Below are positions 30,783 to 39,366 of a stretch of DNA of 47,517 bases, piece after piece (the first letter of the stretch is position 1; each line of letters starts with the position of its first letter). Below the pieces are notes generated by a model. It was given only the letters and a program-made list of their open reading frames with translations, did not search any database and was not told the origin of the DNA. The stretch is from the NCBI GenBank assembly GCA_913031125.1, contig CAJWFK010000021.1, positions 1 to 47,517 on the forward strand. Reading direction: 5' to 3'. This DNA is from an uncultured Woeseia sp. (lineage in GTDB: Bacteria; Pseudomonadota; Gammaproteobacteria; Steroidobacterales; Woeseiaceae). Made by a program: the position numbers and the translations under genes.

Positions 30783-31631
30783 ATGAATTTTAAAGAAAAG
30801 ACTGTAATTGTAACTGGTGCCTCAGAAGGCGTTGGTGCCGAAGTAGCTCGTTTGTTCGCATTGGTTGGAGCAAATCTAGTACTTGTAGCACGGACCTCAA
30901 AAAACTTAAAAAAAATTGCGGTAGAACTTAATAATAAAACTCGTGTAGAGATTGTTGCAATGGATGTTTCTGACGCTGATGCCTGTGCAAATCTCTTTTC
31001 TATTGCTCAAGCCAAGTTTGGTGCAGTTCATATTTTGATAAATAATGCTGGCTGTCATTATAGAGGCAATGTTGGATCAACTTGTCCTGATGATCTTATG
31101 AGAATGATCGATGTTAATCTCAAGGCACCAATTCTTTTGAGTAAGCATGCTTTACCATTTATCCGAAAAGCGGGTGGAGGCGCAATTATTAATGTCGCCT
31201 CACTTGCAGGACGAACCCCTGTGCCTGGAGCAGCGGTGTATTCTGCGAGCAAATTTGGTCTACGAGCCTTCACTTTTGCGTTGTCGGAAGAATTGAAGGA
31301 AGACAAAATTAAGGTTGCGGTGGTATCACCGGGCCCTATAAACACCAGTTTCATAATGGCAAATATCAATACCGTCACGGATCTCACATTTTCCCAGCCC
31401 ATATGCACAGCTCGAGAGGTGGCAGCAGAAATACTTAAGTTGTGCTCCGATAAAAAGCGTGAGCGATCAATGCCACAAATTAGTGGCTGGCTCACTCATA
31501 TAACTTACCTGTGGCCTATTATTGGTCGGTTGATTAGGCCTGTCCTTGAAAAAAAAGGAAGGAGAGTGAAAAAGGTACTTCAGGCACAGCTATCTGAAAA
31601 TAGTAAAGGAGATTTTGACAGTATCGATTAA
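30783..31631 (+). CDS. Short-chain dehydrogenase/reductase (SDR) of unknown substrate
   Basis: This is a classical SDR oxidoreductase using NAD(H) or NADP(H). The 282-residue protein has the Rossmann glycine motif TGASEGVG (11–18), a DV pair for the adenine ring (61–62), NNAG at 87–90, and the catalytic residues Ser140, Tyr153 and Lys157 (YSASK). After the core, about 55 extra C-terminal residues include a hydrophobic stretch (LTHITYLWPIIGRLIRPVLE) and a basic end, which might attach it to the membrane. The ribosome binding site is weak. It is convergent with pepQ (9-nt gap). The substrate cannot be told from the sequence. Confidence 0.88.
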   Translation: MNFKEKTVIVTGASEGVGAEVARLFALVGANLVLVARTSKNLKKIAVELNNKTRVEIVAMDVSDADACANLFSIAQAKFGAVHILINNAGCHYRGNVGSTCPDDLMRMIDVNLKAPILLSKHALPFIRKAGGGAIINVASLAGRTPVPGAAVYSASKFGLRAFTFALSEELKEDKIKVAVVSPGPINTSFIMANINTVTDLTFSQPICTAREVAAEILKLCSDKKRERSMPQISGWLTHITYLWPIIGRLIRPVLEKKGRRVKKVLQAQLSENSKGDFDSID

Positions 31632-31640
31632 TAGGTTTTT

Positions 31641-32999
31641 TCAAGGGGTTTTTTTATAGCTATGAAAGGCATCCCGTGTAAGATTTTCACAGCCGTGTTC
31701 TAAAACCCGGACATTATCTTCAATACGAATTCCTCCATATTCTCTGAGCCAGTCAACCATCTCATGGTTAATTAAGTTGTAACCAGGTGAACCCCTTAGA
31801 TTATCGATTAACATATCAATAACGTATATTCCGGGTTCTATCGTCAGTGTCTGGTTTGCTTCTAAGCCTCTTGTGAGCCGAAGGAACGGGTGGTTGTCTG
31901 GCGGTTTTGATATGGAACCATTGTCATCGCTGTAGTGTCCACCCACATCATGGACTTGGATACCCAATAAATGGCCTAACCCATGCGGACAAAAAGCAGC
32001 GGTAACGCCAGTTTCCAGCAGCATATCTGGACTACCCTTTGCAAGGCCGATTTCGTCAATTAGCACAGCGAGTTTGTAATGGCACAACATATGTAGCTCT
32101 ACAAAATCGATTTTTGACCTCACGGCTTCAACCAATTCCAATTGCAAAATATCGAATCGTGCAATCAGATCAGAAAACTCGTCTTGTTCTTTTGCATATG
32201 TTCGGGTGATATCACTTGCATAGCCGTTATATTGAGCACCGGCATCAATTAGAAAAGATTTAACAATATTCGGTTTTTCCGGTGATTGGTGCTGATAGTG
32301 TAGGATAGCTGCGTGTTCATTTAATGCGATGATGTTTCGATAGGGAAGTTGATTTTCAGTAAGCCCCACTGAACGACAATAATTGAGGTGAATGTCAAAC
32401 TCTGACTTACCCTCCCTAAAAGCTCGTTCTGCTGCTAGGTGACCATCAACTGCGCGCCGAGATGCTACCCGCATGCACTCTAGTTCATAGCTTGTTTTAA
32501 CACTGCGGTTGTAATGAAGAACATTGAGAAAGTCTTTTTGGTTAATTCGTTTGATCCCAAAGGCATATTTCTGGTCACTAACCTCTCCAATCAGACTACA
32601 TGTATCACTATGGTCGTTTGGGAGATGCTTTTCCACTTCTTCAAGTGTATTGACTATCCGAATATCAAAATGTCTCGTCCAGAACCCCTCCGGATTTGCT
32701 GGTGGCAAGTGCCAGTAATCTTTTTCCTGATAATAGATCAGAATCGGACGATGACCTGGCGTATAGACGATATAGCAATTCGTTGATGGTATTGGCACCC
32801 AAGCCAAGAAATGGGGATTAGGCCTAAATGGATAGTATGTATCGTCGAGAAACACAGGCAACTCTGTACCAGAAAAAATAACTAGATGTTCTGCACTTCC
32901 ACGTTCTAGCGTAAGATCATGACGCTTTTTTATTATATTAAGGTGGTCAGGATACAGTTCGCTCAGTCGAATATCGTCTGGTAGTGTGTTTGCATTCAT
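31641..32999 (-). CDS. pepQ: Xaa-Pro dipeptidase (prolidase), peptidase family M24
   Basis: PepQ hydrolyses dipeptides with C-terminal proline in the cytoplasm. The 452-residue protein aligns over its whole length with E. coli PepQ (443). It includes the N-terminal segment VFLDDTYYPFRPNPHFLAWV (about 49–68) and the pita-bread catalytic domain. The five metal ligands are visible: Asp252 and Asp263 in DAGAQYNGYASD, His343 in HGLGHLLG, Glu388 in TIEPGIY and Glu427 in GIRIEDNV. No strong ribosome binding site precedes the ATG. It is divergent from ggt across 109 nt, so two enzymes of peptide breakdown stand side by side. Confidence 0.93.
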   Translation of the reverse strand: MNANTLPDDIRLSELYPDHLNIIKKRHDLTLERGSAEHLVIFSGTELPVFLDDTYYPFRPNPHFLAWVPIPSTNCYIVYTPGHRPILIYYQEKDYWHLPPANPEGFWTRHFDIRIVNTLEEVEKHLPNDHSDTCSLIGEVSDQKYAFGIKRINQKDFLNVLHYNRSVKTSYELECMRVASRRAVDGHLAAERAFREGKSEFDIHLNYCRSVGLTENQLPYRNIIALNEHAAILHYQHQSPEKPNIVKSFLIDAGAQYNGYASDITRTYAKEQDEFSDLIARFDILQLELVEAVRSKIDFVELHMLCHYKLAVLIDEIGLAKGSPDMLLETGVTAAFCPHGLGHLLGIQVHDVGGHYSDDNGSISKPPDNHPFLRLTRGLEANQTLTIEPGIYVIDMLIDNLRGSPGYNLINHEMVDWLREYGGIRIEDNVRVLEHGCENLTRDAFHSYKKTP

Positions 33000-33108
33000 A
33001 GTTCAATCATAACCTCAGAGCTCGGTGTATGCGATATTGCTTAGGAGTTTCAATCCACGACCAAACTAGGCATCATCTATGGTTTTCAACAATGGTGCGG
33101 GGTAATGT

Positions 33109-34809
33109 ATGAAACGTGTCGTACCTTTCATATTCGGACTCTTAATTAGTATGGCTGTAGAATCGGCGGGATTTGATCGCTTAATTGGGAAACATTTTGC
33201 TTCGCGTTCAGAGGTGATAGCAAAAAATGGAATGGCAGCGACTAGCCAGCCATTAGCGACCCAGATTGCTTTAGATATTCTTAAGCAAGGTGGTAGTGCC
33301 GTGGATGCCGCGATAGCAGCTAACGCTGCGTTGGGCTTAATGGAGCCGACTGGTTGCGGTATCGGTGGGGATCTTTTTGCAATAGTTTGGGATGCAGATA
33401 AAGGCCAATTAGATGGTCTAAATGCATCTGGACGTTCGCCACAGTTGTTGACACTGCAGCATTTCCGGGATCTAGGTCTCTCCAGTATCCCTTACCTAGG
33501 GCCACTGACAGTTAGTGTGCCCGGAGCTGTTGATGGTTGGTATGAGTTACACCAACGTTACGGACGGTTGCCGATGTCAGAAATTTTGGCCCCTTCAATC
33601 AGATATGCGGAGGAAGGATTTCCTGTTACTGAGTTCATTGCTGATTTGTGGCAAGAAAATGTTGAGTCCCGCCAACAATTTCCGGGTGTGAAAGAAACAT
33701 ATATGCCTAATGGACAGGCGCCAGAAATAGGGGATATTTTCAAAAATCCTAAACTTGCTAACACTTATCGGATGATTGCAGAAGGTGGCAGGGATATTTT
33801 TTATCGAGGTAAGATCGCACACCAGGTTGCATCCTATCTGGCGGAACAAGGAGGTTTTCTAACATACGAAGATATGGCCACGCATTCTTCGGAATGGGTA
33901 ACGCCCGTATCAACTAATTACCGTGGCTATGATATCTATGAATTGCCGCCTAACGGGCAAGGCATTGTCGCTCTGCAGATGCTTAACATTCTTGAGGGAT
34001 ACGACATAAGAAGTATGGGGTTCGGCAGTGCGGAGTACCTACATACACTTATCGAAACAAAGAAGATTGCTTATGAAGACCGGGCCGTTTATTACGCTGA
34101 TTCAGATTTTTATAATGCACCAATAGAACAATTGATTTCCAAGGAATATGCTGGGAAAAGACGCGCATTAATATCTGCTGAGAAAGCTGCGGAGTTTTAT
34201 CCAGCTGGCGATGCTGTGCTTGAGCATGGTGATACGATCTATCTCACTGTTGCTGATTCCAATGGCAACATGGTTTCTTTGATTCAATCAAATTATGGTG
34301 ACCTAGGTTCCGGGATGACTCCGCCAGAATTAGGCTTTCAGCTGCAGAACCGAGGACAGTTGTTCAGTCTTAAAGAGGGTCATGCGAACATTTATGAACC
34401 AGGTAAGCGACCATTTCATACCATCATTCCGGCATTCGTCATGAAGGAAGACAAACCGTGGTTAAGTTTCGGACTTATGGGGGGGTCAATGCAGCCACAG
34501 GGTCACGCTCAAATCATTGTTAATCTGATAGATTTTGATATGAATCTTCAAGAGGCCGGTGATGCTGCCCGTATGCGCCATGTTGGCTCTTCACAGCCTA
34601 CGGATCAACAAATGGTGGATGGGGGTATGGTTTATTTAGAGAGTGGTATTGCATCCAGTGTTCGTAGTGAGCTTAAGAAAATGGGGCATAGCATAGCGGA
34701 CGGTACGATTAGTATGGGTGGTTATCAGGCTATCCGTTTTGATGAGCTAAAAGGTATCTATTTCGGAGCCTCTGAATCCAGAAAGGATGGGCAGGCAGCT
34801 GGTTATTAA
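33109..34809 (+). CDS. ggt: Gamma-glutamyltransferase (glutathione hydrolase), secreted
   Basis: GGT cleaves gamma-glutamyl bonds, notably of glutathione, outside the cytoplasm. The 566-residue precursor begins with a signal peptide (MKRVVPFIFGLLISMAVESA). The proenzyme normally cuts itself before a threonine that becomes the nucleophile; by alignment of GDTIYLTVAD with the E. coli site this is Thr376. The large-subunit signature NAALGLMEPTGCGIGGDLFA (about 71–90) and the small-subunit GSGMTPPELGFQLQNRG are present. The length is close to E. coli GGT (580). The trpS gene starts 1 nt after its stop, so the two are probably co-transcribed. Confidence 0.93.
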   Translation: MKRVVPFIFGLLISMAVESAGFDRLIGKHFASRSEVIAKNGMAATSQPLATQIALDILKQGGSAVDAAIAANAALGLMEPTGCGIGGDLFAIVWDADKGQLDGLNASGRSPQLLTLQHFRDLGLSSIPYLGPLTVSVPGAVDGWYELHQRYGRLPMSEILAPSIRYAEEGFPVTEFIADLWQENVESRQQFPGVKETYMPNGQAPEIGDIFKNPKLANTYRMIAEGGRDIFYRGKIAHQVASYLAEQGGFLTYEDMATHSSEWVTPVSTNYRGYDIYELPPNGQGIVALQMLNILEGYDIRSMGFGSAEYLHTLIETKKIAYEDRAVYYADSDFYNAPIEQLISKEYAGKRRALISAEKAAEFYPAGDAVLEHGDTIYLTVADSNGNMVSLIQSNYGDLGSGMTPPELGFQLQNRGQLFSLKEGHANIYEPGKRPFHTIIPAFVMKEDKPWLSFGLMGGSMQPQGHAQIIVNLIDFDMNLQEAGDAARMRHVGSSQPTDQQMVDGGMVYLESGIASSVRSELKKMGHSIADGTISMGGYQAIRFDELKGIYFGASESRKDGQAAGY

Positions 34810-34810
34810 G

Positions 34811-35827
34811 ATGACTCAGGAAACATATTTAACTGGTATCACAACGACTGGGACTCCACACATAGGAAACTATGTAGGGGCTATTCGCCCGTCCGTAGCA
34901 TCAAGTAGAGATGAAAATCGAAAAAATTTTTATTTTCTGGCTGATTACCATTCCTTGGCTAAAGCGGAGGACCCGGATCGCATTCATCGTTCAGGACTGG
35001 AGGTAGCAGCTACTTGGCTGGCTTGCGGATTGGATACAGAAAATGCATTTTTCTACCGGCAATCTGATATACCGGAAATCATGGAGCTTACATGGATTCT
35101 AAATAGCGTAACTGCAAAAGGGCTGATGAACAGGGCTCATTCCTATAAATCTCAAGTACAGATAAATGAGATTGGAGGAAGCAAGGACCCAGACAAAGGT
35201 GTCGTAATGGCACTATATAACTACCCTATATTGATGGCGGCAGACATCCTGATGTTCAAGGCTACTAAGGTTCCGGTTGGGCGTGACCAGAAACAACATA
35301 TGGAAATGACACGTGATATTGCTCAGCGTTTCAATCATCGTTACGGAGATATACTTGTTATCCCGGATGCTGAAATTGATAAAAATACTGCTGTATTAGG
35401 GGGGCTTGATGGTCGAAAGATGTCTAAGAGCTATAACAATATTATTCCCCTTTTTGCGGATGAAAAGCGGCTTAGAAAGCTCGTTATGAAGATCAAGACC
35501 AATAGTCTTGAGCCGGGCACCCCGAAAGATACCGATGGCTCGACTCTTTTTGAAATATACAAAGCTTTCGCTACGGATACTGAAATTCAAACAATAGAAG
35601 AGCGTTATGCTGATGGTATTGGCTGGGGTGAAATGAAGCACGTGTTGTTTGACTACATTAACGATCATATAAAACCGGCACGAGATGAATATAATCGGCT
35701 TATCGCCGATCCTGCTGTTGTGGAACAAGAATTGCTACAAGGTGCGGAGCGAGCCCGTGAATTATCCGTGCCATATATTGAAGAAATCAGGCGGGCGGTG
35801 GGAATTCGTAAACTGAGTCCTATGTAG
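34811..35827 (+). CDS. trpS: Tryptophan–tRNA ligase, Pseudomonas-type
   Basis: TrpRS charges tRNA-Trp. The 338-residue class I synthetase has the HIGH-type motif PHIGN (16–20) and KMSKS (203–207). Segments such as TGITTTGTPHIGNYVGAIRP and AADILMFKATKVPVGRDQKQ resemble the Pseudomonas enzyme more than E. coli TrpS, but it lacks that enzyme's long C-terminal extension. I chose ATG 34811 by similarity; an in-frame ATG at 34787, inside ggt, would add eight unconserved residues. Whether a second trpS exists in the genome cannot be seen. Confidence 0.95.
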   Translation: MTQETYLTGITTTGTPHIGNYVGAIRPSVASSRDENRKNFYFLADYHSLAKAEDPDRIHRSGLEVAATWLACGLDTENAFFYRQSDIPEIMELTWILNSVTAKGLMNRAHSYKSQVQINEIGGSKDPDKGVVMALYNYPILMAADILMFKATKVPVGRDQKQHMEMTRDIAQRFNHRYGDILVIPDAEIDKNTAVLGGLDGRKMSKSYNNIIPLFADEKRLRKLVMKIKTNSLEPGTPKDTDGSTLFEIYKAFATDTEIQTIEERYADGIGWGEMKHVLFDYINDHIKPARDEYNRLIADPAVVEQELLQGAERARELSVPYIEEIRRAVGIRKLSPM

Positions 35828-35884
35828 GCAAACTTAAATATTGCTTTAAACCTAACAAGCATATTGAAATTGAGAGGTGCTTGA

Positions 35885-36469
35885 ATGCAAGATTATCCTG
35901 TAAGCCGTTATCCGGTCCCAGAACTGGAAAACCTGCCCGATGATATACGCCAGCTAGTCGTTGAAATTCAAGAGAAGTCAGGTTTTGTGCCAAATGTCTT
36001 TTTGGCATTGGCGCATCGCCCGGACGAATTTCGCGCATTTTTTGCTTATCACGATGCTTTGATGAAAAAGTCTAGTGGATTAAGTGATGCTGAGCGAGAA
36101 ATGATAATTGTTGCTACTTCTAGCCATAACCAATGTAGTTATTGTGTGGTCGCCCATGGCGCTATTTTACGAATTCGTGAAAAGAATCCATTAATTGCTG
36201 ATCAGGTTGCGACTAATTACCGTAAGGCAGATATCACATCTCGACAGAAGGCTATGCTTGATTTTGCGCTTAAAATGGCCGTGGACTCATATAATGTTTG
36301 TGACGCAGATATAGATATTCTTGGGAAACACGGGTTTAACAAAGAAGATATCTGGGATATCGCCGCCATCGTTGCTCTATTTTCGTTGTCAAACCGTATG
36401 GCAAATTTTGCTGCGATTCGGCCGAATGACGAATTTTATCAGTTAGGCAGATTGCCAAAGGCTGACTAG
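35885..36469 (+). CDS. AhpD-like (carboxymuconolactone decarboxylase family) peroxidase-related protein
   Basis: The 194-residue protein belongs to the AhpD/CMD all-helical superfamily. The hallmark CxxC…H site is present: Cys84, Cys87 and His91 in QCSYCVVAHGA, preceded by an E-rich helix (LSDAEREMIIVATSSHN). This resembles the 'uncharacterised peroxidase-related enzyme' subgroup, which is thought to reduce peroxides through the two cysteines, though no physiological substrate is established. The gene ends exactly one base before the GTG of the aquaporin gene, with no gap, which points to coupled translation in an AhpD-like–aquaporin–arsC unit. A role in arsenic or oxidative stress is inferred from that context only. 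Confidence 0.85.
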   Translation: MQDYPVSRYPVPELENLPDDIRQLVVEIQEKSGFVPNVFLALAHRPDEFRAFFAYHDALMKKSSGLSDAEREMIIVATSSHNQCSYCVVAHGAILRIREKNPLIADQVATNYRKADITSRQKAMLDFALKMAVDSYNVCDADIDILGKHGFNKEDIWDIAAIVALFSLSNRMANFAAIRPNDEFYQLGRLPKAD

Positions 36470-37135
36470 GTGGGAGAGATGGATAGGAAGTACATAGCAG
36501 AGGTGGTAGGGACTTTCGCGCTGGTATTTGCTGGGTGCGGTGCAATCATTGTTAATGATATATCGGGTGGGTCAGTTGGACATGTCGGTGTTTGTATTGT
36601 GTTTGGCTTGGTTGTTATGGCAATGATTTATGCCTTAGGAGATATTTCAGGAGCACACATAAATCCAGCGGTGACCATAGCGTTTTTTTTTGCCAAGCGG
36701 CTTGATAGAAGACTCGTTCTTCCTTATATAATCAGTCAATTCTCCGGAGCTATTATTGCGGCTGCCGTTCTTCGGTTATTGTTTCCGGAGCATGCCACAC
36801 TGGGGTCAACCTTACCTACTATTCCGTTACCATCCGCATTTGCCATGGAAATACTGTTGTCATTCTTTTTAATGTTTGTTGTCCTTACAGCTTCAAGTCA
36901 TAAGCAATCAGGAGTAATCGTAGCCATTGCGGTGGGTGGAATTGTTGCACTGAATGCTTTATTTGCTGGTCCAGTTACTGGTGCTTCGATGAATCCTGCT
37001 CGCTCTTTAGGTCCTGCTCTACTGTCATTAAATCTTGATGAAATTTGGTTATATTTATCAGCTCCGGTTGTTGGCACGTGCTTGGCTTGGCCTGTCTGTC
37101 GTTGGCTTCAAGGATCAAACGGTTTGCGGCCGTAA
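36470..37135 (+). CDS. MIP-family channel, aquaglyceroporin-like (AqpS-type candidate)
   Basis: A six-helix major intrinsic protein of 221 residues with both pore motifs: NPA at 65–67 (GAHINPAVT) and 175–177 (GASMNPARS). By hand alignment with E. coli AqpZ, the selectivity-filter positions are Phe45, Ala163, Ala172 and Arg178. The histidine typical of water-only channels is replaced by alanine, giving a wider filter that would allow solutes. The gene abuts the AhpD-like gene upstream and is followed by arsC after 17 nt. In Sinorhizobium meliloti an aquaporin (AqpS) next to ArsC lets arsenite leave the cell; the same role is inferred here. The start is GTG 36470 (AAGG upstream) or ATG 36479. 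Water or glycerol transport remains possible. Confidence 0.88.
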   Translation: MGEMDRKYIAEVVGTFALVFAGCGAIIVNDISGGSVGHVGVCIVFGLVVMAMIYALGDISGAHINPAVTIAFFFAKRLDRRLVLPYIISQFSGAIIAAAVLRLLFPEHATLGSTLPTIPLPSAFAMEILLSFFLMFVVLTASSHKQSGVIVAIAVGGIVALNALFAGPVTGASMNPARSLGPALLSLNLDEIWLYLSAPVVGTCLAWPVCRWLQGSNGLRP

Positions 37136-37152
37136 TATTGTAGGGTGCAATC

Positions 37153-37587
37153 TTGCTGAAAAAGTCATCAGTACTGTTCCTTTGTACGGGTAATTCATGT
37201 CGTAGTCAGATGGCTGAGGGCCTTTGTCGGGAGCACTATGGGAAATTGCTGCGGCCGTATAGTGCTGGCATTGAAGCTCATGGGTTGAACACCCTGGCAG
37301 TAAAAGCTATGGCAGAGATCGGCATCGATATTTCTGGCCATAAGAGTCAGCGTCTGCAGAATCTTGCACATATAGATTTTGACTATGTTGTGACAGTTTG
37401 TGGACATGCAGCTGAGACTTGCCCTGTTTTCCCGGCCCGTATTCGCACATTACATCAAGAATTTGATGATCCACCACATTTAGCAGCGAATTCAAAAGAT
37501 GAAGAAGAGGCGTTAGCTCACTATCGGAAGGTTAGAGACGACATTAGGAGCTATATTGATGATTTACCTAGTCTCTTAGGTCAATAA
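37153..37587 (+). CDS. arsC: Arsenate reductase, thioredoxin-coupled LMW-phosphatase type
   Basis: The enzyme reduces arsenate to arsenite in the cytoplasm. The 144-residue protein has the CX5R loop at residues 11–17 (CTGNSCR), and the two further redox cysteines, Cys83 and Cys90, in TVCGHAAETCP, matching Cys10, Cys82 and Cys89 of the Staphylococcus aureus enzyme. The FDDP motif (about 104–107) supplies the general acid. All three cysteines of the relay are present, so it is a true arsenate reductase rather than a tyrosine phosphatase. Translation appears to start at TTG 37153; no ATG is available before the P-loop. No arsR or arsB/acr3 gene lies nearby. The aquaporin just upstream is the only candidate exit route in the window. 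Confidence 0.9.
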   Translation: MLKKSSVLFLCTGNSCRSQMAEGLCREHYGKLLRPYSAGIEAHGLNTLAVKAMAEIGIDISGHKSQRLQNLAHIDFDYVVTVCGHAAETCPVFPARIRTLHQEFDDPPHLAANSKDEEEALAHYRKVRDDIRSYIDDLPSLLGQ

Positions 37588-37676
37588 CTGTCTGAGTCGA
37601 TACGGAAAGCGTACTTTGGCGTTATAGATAACCGCATAAGATGCAATGGATTGATCGGTTATTCAGGGGTAATTAT

Positions 37677-38063
37677 TTGAAATCTACATTTATTAACATA
37701 ATGCTAGTTGGTACAGGCGGTTTTGTAGGGGCTCTATTGCGTTACGGGCTGAGTGGGCTGATACAAAGAACTACCATAATGTCTACTTTCCCTTACGGTA
37801 CGTTAGTGGTCAATATGCTCGGGTGTTTATTGATTGGGTTTGCCGCTGGTTTCATTGACTCCCGACAAATATCTGGAGAAGAGGTCCGGCTATTTGCGCT
37901 TGTCGGTTTACTTGGAGGGTTTACTACTTATTCGGCATTTGGTTACGAAACATTGCTGCTGTTAAGAGATACAGATTACCTTCGGGCAATCGGTAATGTT
38001 GCGATACATGTTGTTCTTGGCATATCACTGGTATGGGCCGGCTATGAACTTACTTCGCGATGA
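37677..38063 (+). CDS. crcB: Fluoride channel CrcB/Fluc
   Basis: CrcB proteins form dual-topology dimers that let fluoride leave the cell. The protein has four hydrophobic segments and the family motifs: GGFVGALLRYG (about 14–24), GTLVVNMLGCLLIG (41–54) with the conserved Asn46, and GGFTTYSAFGYE (80–91), including the central phenylalanine. I favour the TTG start at 37677 (128 residues, CAGGGGT seven bases upstream), which matches the usual length. An ATG at 37641 would give 140 residues and an ATG at 37701 120. No crcB-type fluoride riboswitch was recognised in the 90-nt gap after arsC. Confidence 0.9.
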   Translation: MKSTFINIMLVGTGGFVGALLRYGLSGLIQRTTIMSTFPYGTLVVNMLGCLLIGFAAGFIDSRQISGEEVRLFALVGLLGGFTTYSAFGYETLLLLRDTDYLRAIGNVAIHVVLGISLVWAGYELTSR

Positions 38064-38133
38064 TATCCAATTGCATTTATGGACCGATTAGTAGAGGCAA
38101 CGAAACAACTTTAAAAGCAAAAGTGACTTTCAG

Positions 38134-38631
38134 ATGATAACCATACGCGAGCTGAAGAATCCTGATTGGTCAGCTGTGTGGGCCCTCCTGGAGCCGATAA
38201 TCCGCAAAGGCGAAACTTATCCCTACAATCCCGAGATGACATCCGAAGAAGCATGTCGGATGTGGGTTAGCTCAACTCAAGTGGTGTATGTTGCGGAGGA
38301 TGACTCCGGTTCTATTTGTGGCTCCTACTACGTCAAGCCGAATCAACCTGCACTTGGGGCTCATGTGGCTAATTGTGGGTATATTGTAGGTGAGTCGTCA
38401 CGTGGTTGCGGGATCGCGACATTGATGTGTGAGCATTCACAAAAAGAGGCTATAAAGCTGGGTTATAGGGCCATGCAGTTCAATTTAGTAGTCGAAACCA
38501 ACGAAGTCAGCGTTTATCTATGGCAGAAAATGGGTTTTACAATTGTCGGAAAATTACCGCAAGCTTTCAAGCATCTTGAATACGGCTATGTTGATGCTTA
38601 CATCATGTTTAAAGCTTTGATAGAAGACTAA
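38134..38631 (+). CDS. GNAT-family N-acetyltransferase
   Basis: A single-domain, 165-residue GNAT protein. The acetyl-CoA-binding motif A is visible as VGESSRGCGIATLMCEHSQK (about 87–106), with the (Q/R)xxGx(G/A) core RGCGIA. The C-terminal VSVYLWQKMGFTIVGKLPQA is the usual motif B region. The acceptor substrate cannot be predicted; relatives act on small molecules, amino acids or protein N-termini. It follows crcB by 70 nt in the same direction. A small hairpin (GGCAC/GTGCC, 38643–38657) after it has no T-run. Confidence 0.82.
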   Translation: MITIRELKNPDWSAVWALLEPIIRKGETYPYNPEMTSEEACRMWVSSTQVVYVAEDDSGSICGSYYVKPNQPALGAHVANCGYIVGESSRGCGIATLMCEHSQKEAIKLGYRAMQFNLVVETNEVSVYLWQKMGFTIVGKLPQAFKHLEYGYVDAYIMFKALIED

Positions 38632-38719
38632 TTAACCCTTTAGGCACCTTCTGTGCCAGTATTCAGCTTATAGGTTAATTTGAGACTGAAAAAGATATAA
38701 GAAATGGGAGCCCGGATAC

Positions 38720-39340
38720 ATGTATGAAGAAGTAAAACATCCTTGCATACAGCATAAGCTTGCATTGATTCGTGATGTTGGCAGTGGCCACAAAATTTTT
38801 CGCGAACTTGCAACAGAGATCACTATGTTTGTTTGTTATGAGGCGCTTAAAAACATTAGGCTTAAAGACGTCGATGTTGAAACACCCCTAGCCGTAGCGA
38901 AATGTCAAATGATAGATGAAGACATAGTCGTCGTACCGATTTTGCGTGCCGGAATCGGTATGTTGGATGCAATATTGTCGCTAATTCCTTCCGCAAGAGT
39001 TGGTTTTGTGGGACTTGAGCGTGACGAAGAGACAGCTCTGCCAACGACCTATTATAAGAAGATGCCTCGCCAGATTCGAGATGGTATTAGCATTATTGTC
39101 GATCCGATGTTGGCAACCGGTGGCTCGACTATCGCTGCGATCCGAATGCTTAAAGAACAGGGCGCTGAGCGCATCTTAGTAGTATGTATTGTCACCTGTC
39201 CGGAAGGCTTGAAAGCGGTTGGAGATGCCTATCCGGATGTACATATTTATACCGCTAGTATTGATCCTGAGTTGAATGATAAAAAATACATCGTTCCTGG
39301 ACTAGGAGATGCTGGTGATCGCCTCTACGGCACAATTTGA
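38720..39340 (+). CDS. upp: Uracil phosphoribosyltransferase
   Basis: Upp makes UMP from uracil and PRPP in pyrimidine salvage. The 206-residue protein (E. coli 208) has the PRPP-binding loop DPMLATGGST (128–137), the VPILRAGIGM motif (72–81), and the C-terminal uracil-binding segment YIVPGLGDAGDRLYGT. The start ATG 38720 is preceded by GGGAG. It is convergent with the esterase gene on the other strand, 26 nt away. The usual partner uraA is not in the window. Confidence 0.95.
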   Translation: MYEEVKHPCIQHKLALIRDVGSGHKIFRELATEITMFVCYEALKNIRLKDVDVETPLAVAKCQMIDEDIVVVPILRAGIGMLDAILSLIPSARVGFVGLERDEETALPTTYYKKMPRQIRDGISIIVDPMLATGGSTIAAIRMLKEQGAERILVVCIVTCPEGLKAVGDAYPDVHIYTASIDPELNDKKYIVPGLGDAGDRLYGTI

Positions 39341-39366
39341 GGTAAAGACTAGTTGAATTTATTTTT

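Noticed and set aside
37588..37676. Possible fluoride riboswitch before crcB
   Set aside because: The gap does not show the conserved crcB-motif pairings I would expect; a covariance search could overturn this.
38643..38657. Hairpin GGCAC–CTTCT–GTGCC after the GNAT gene as a terminator
   Set aside because: The stem is only 5 bp and no T-run follows.
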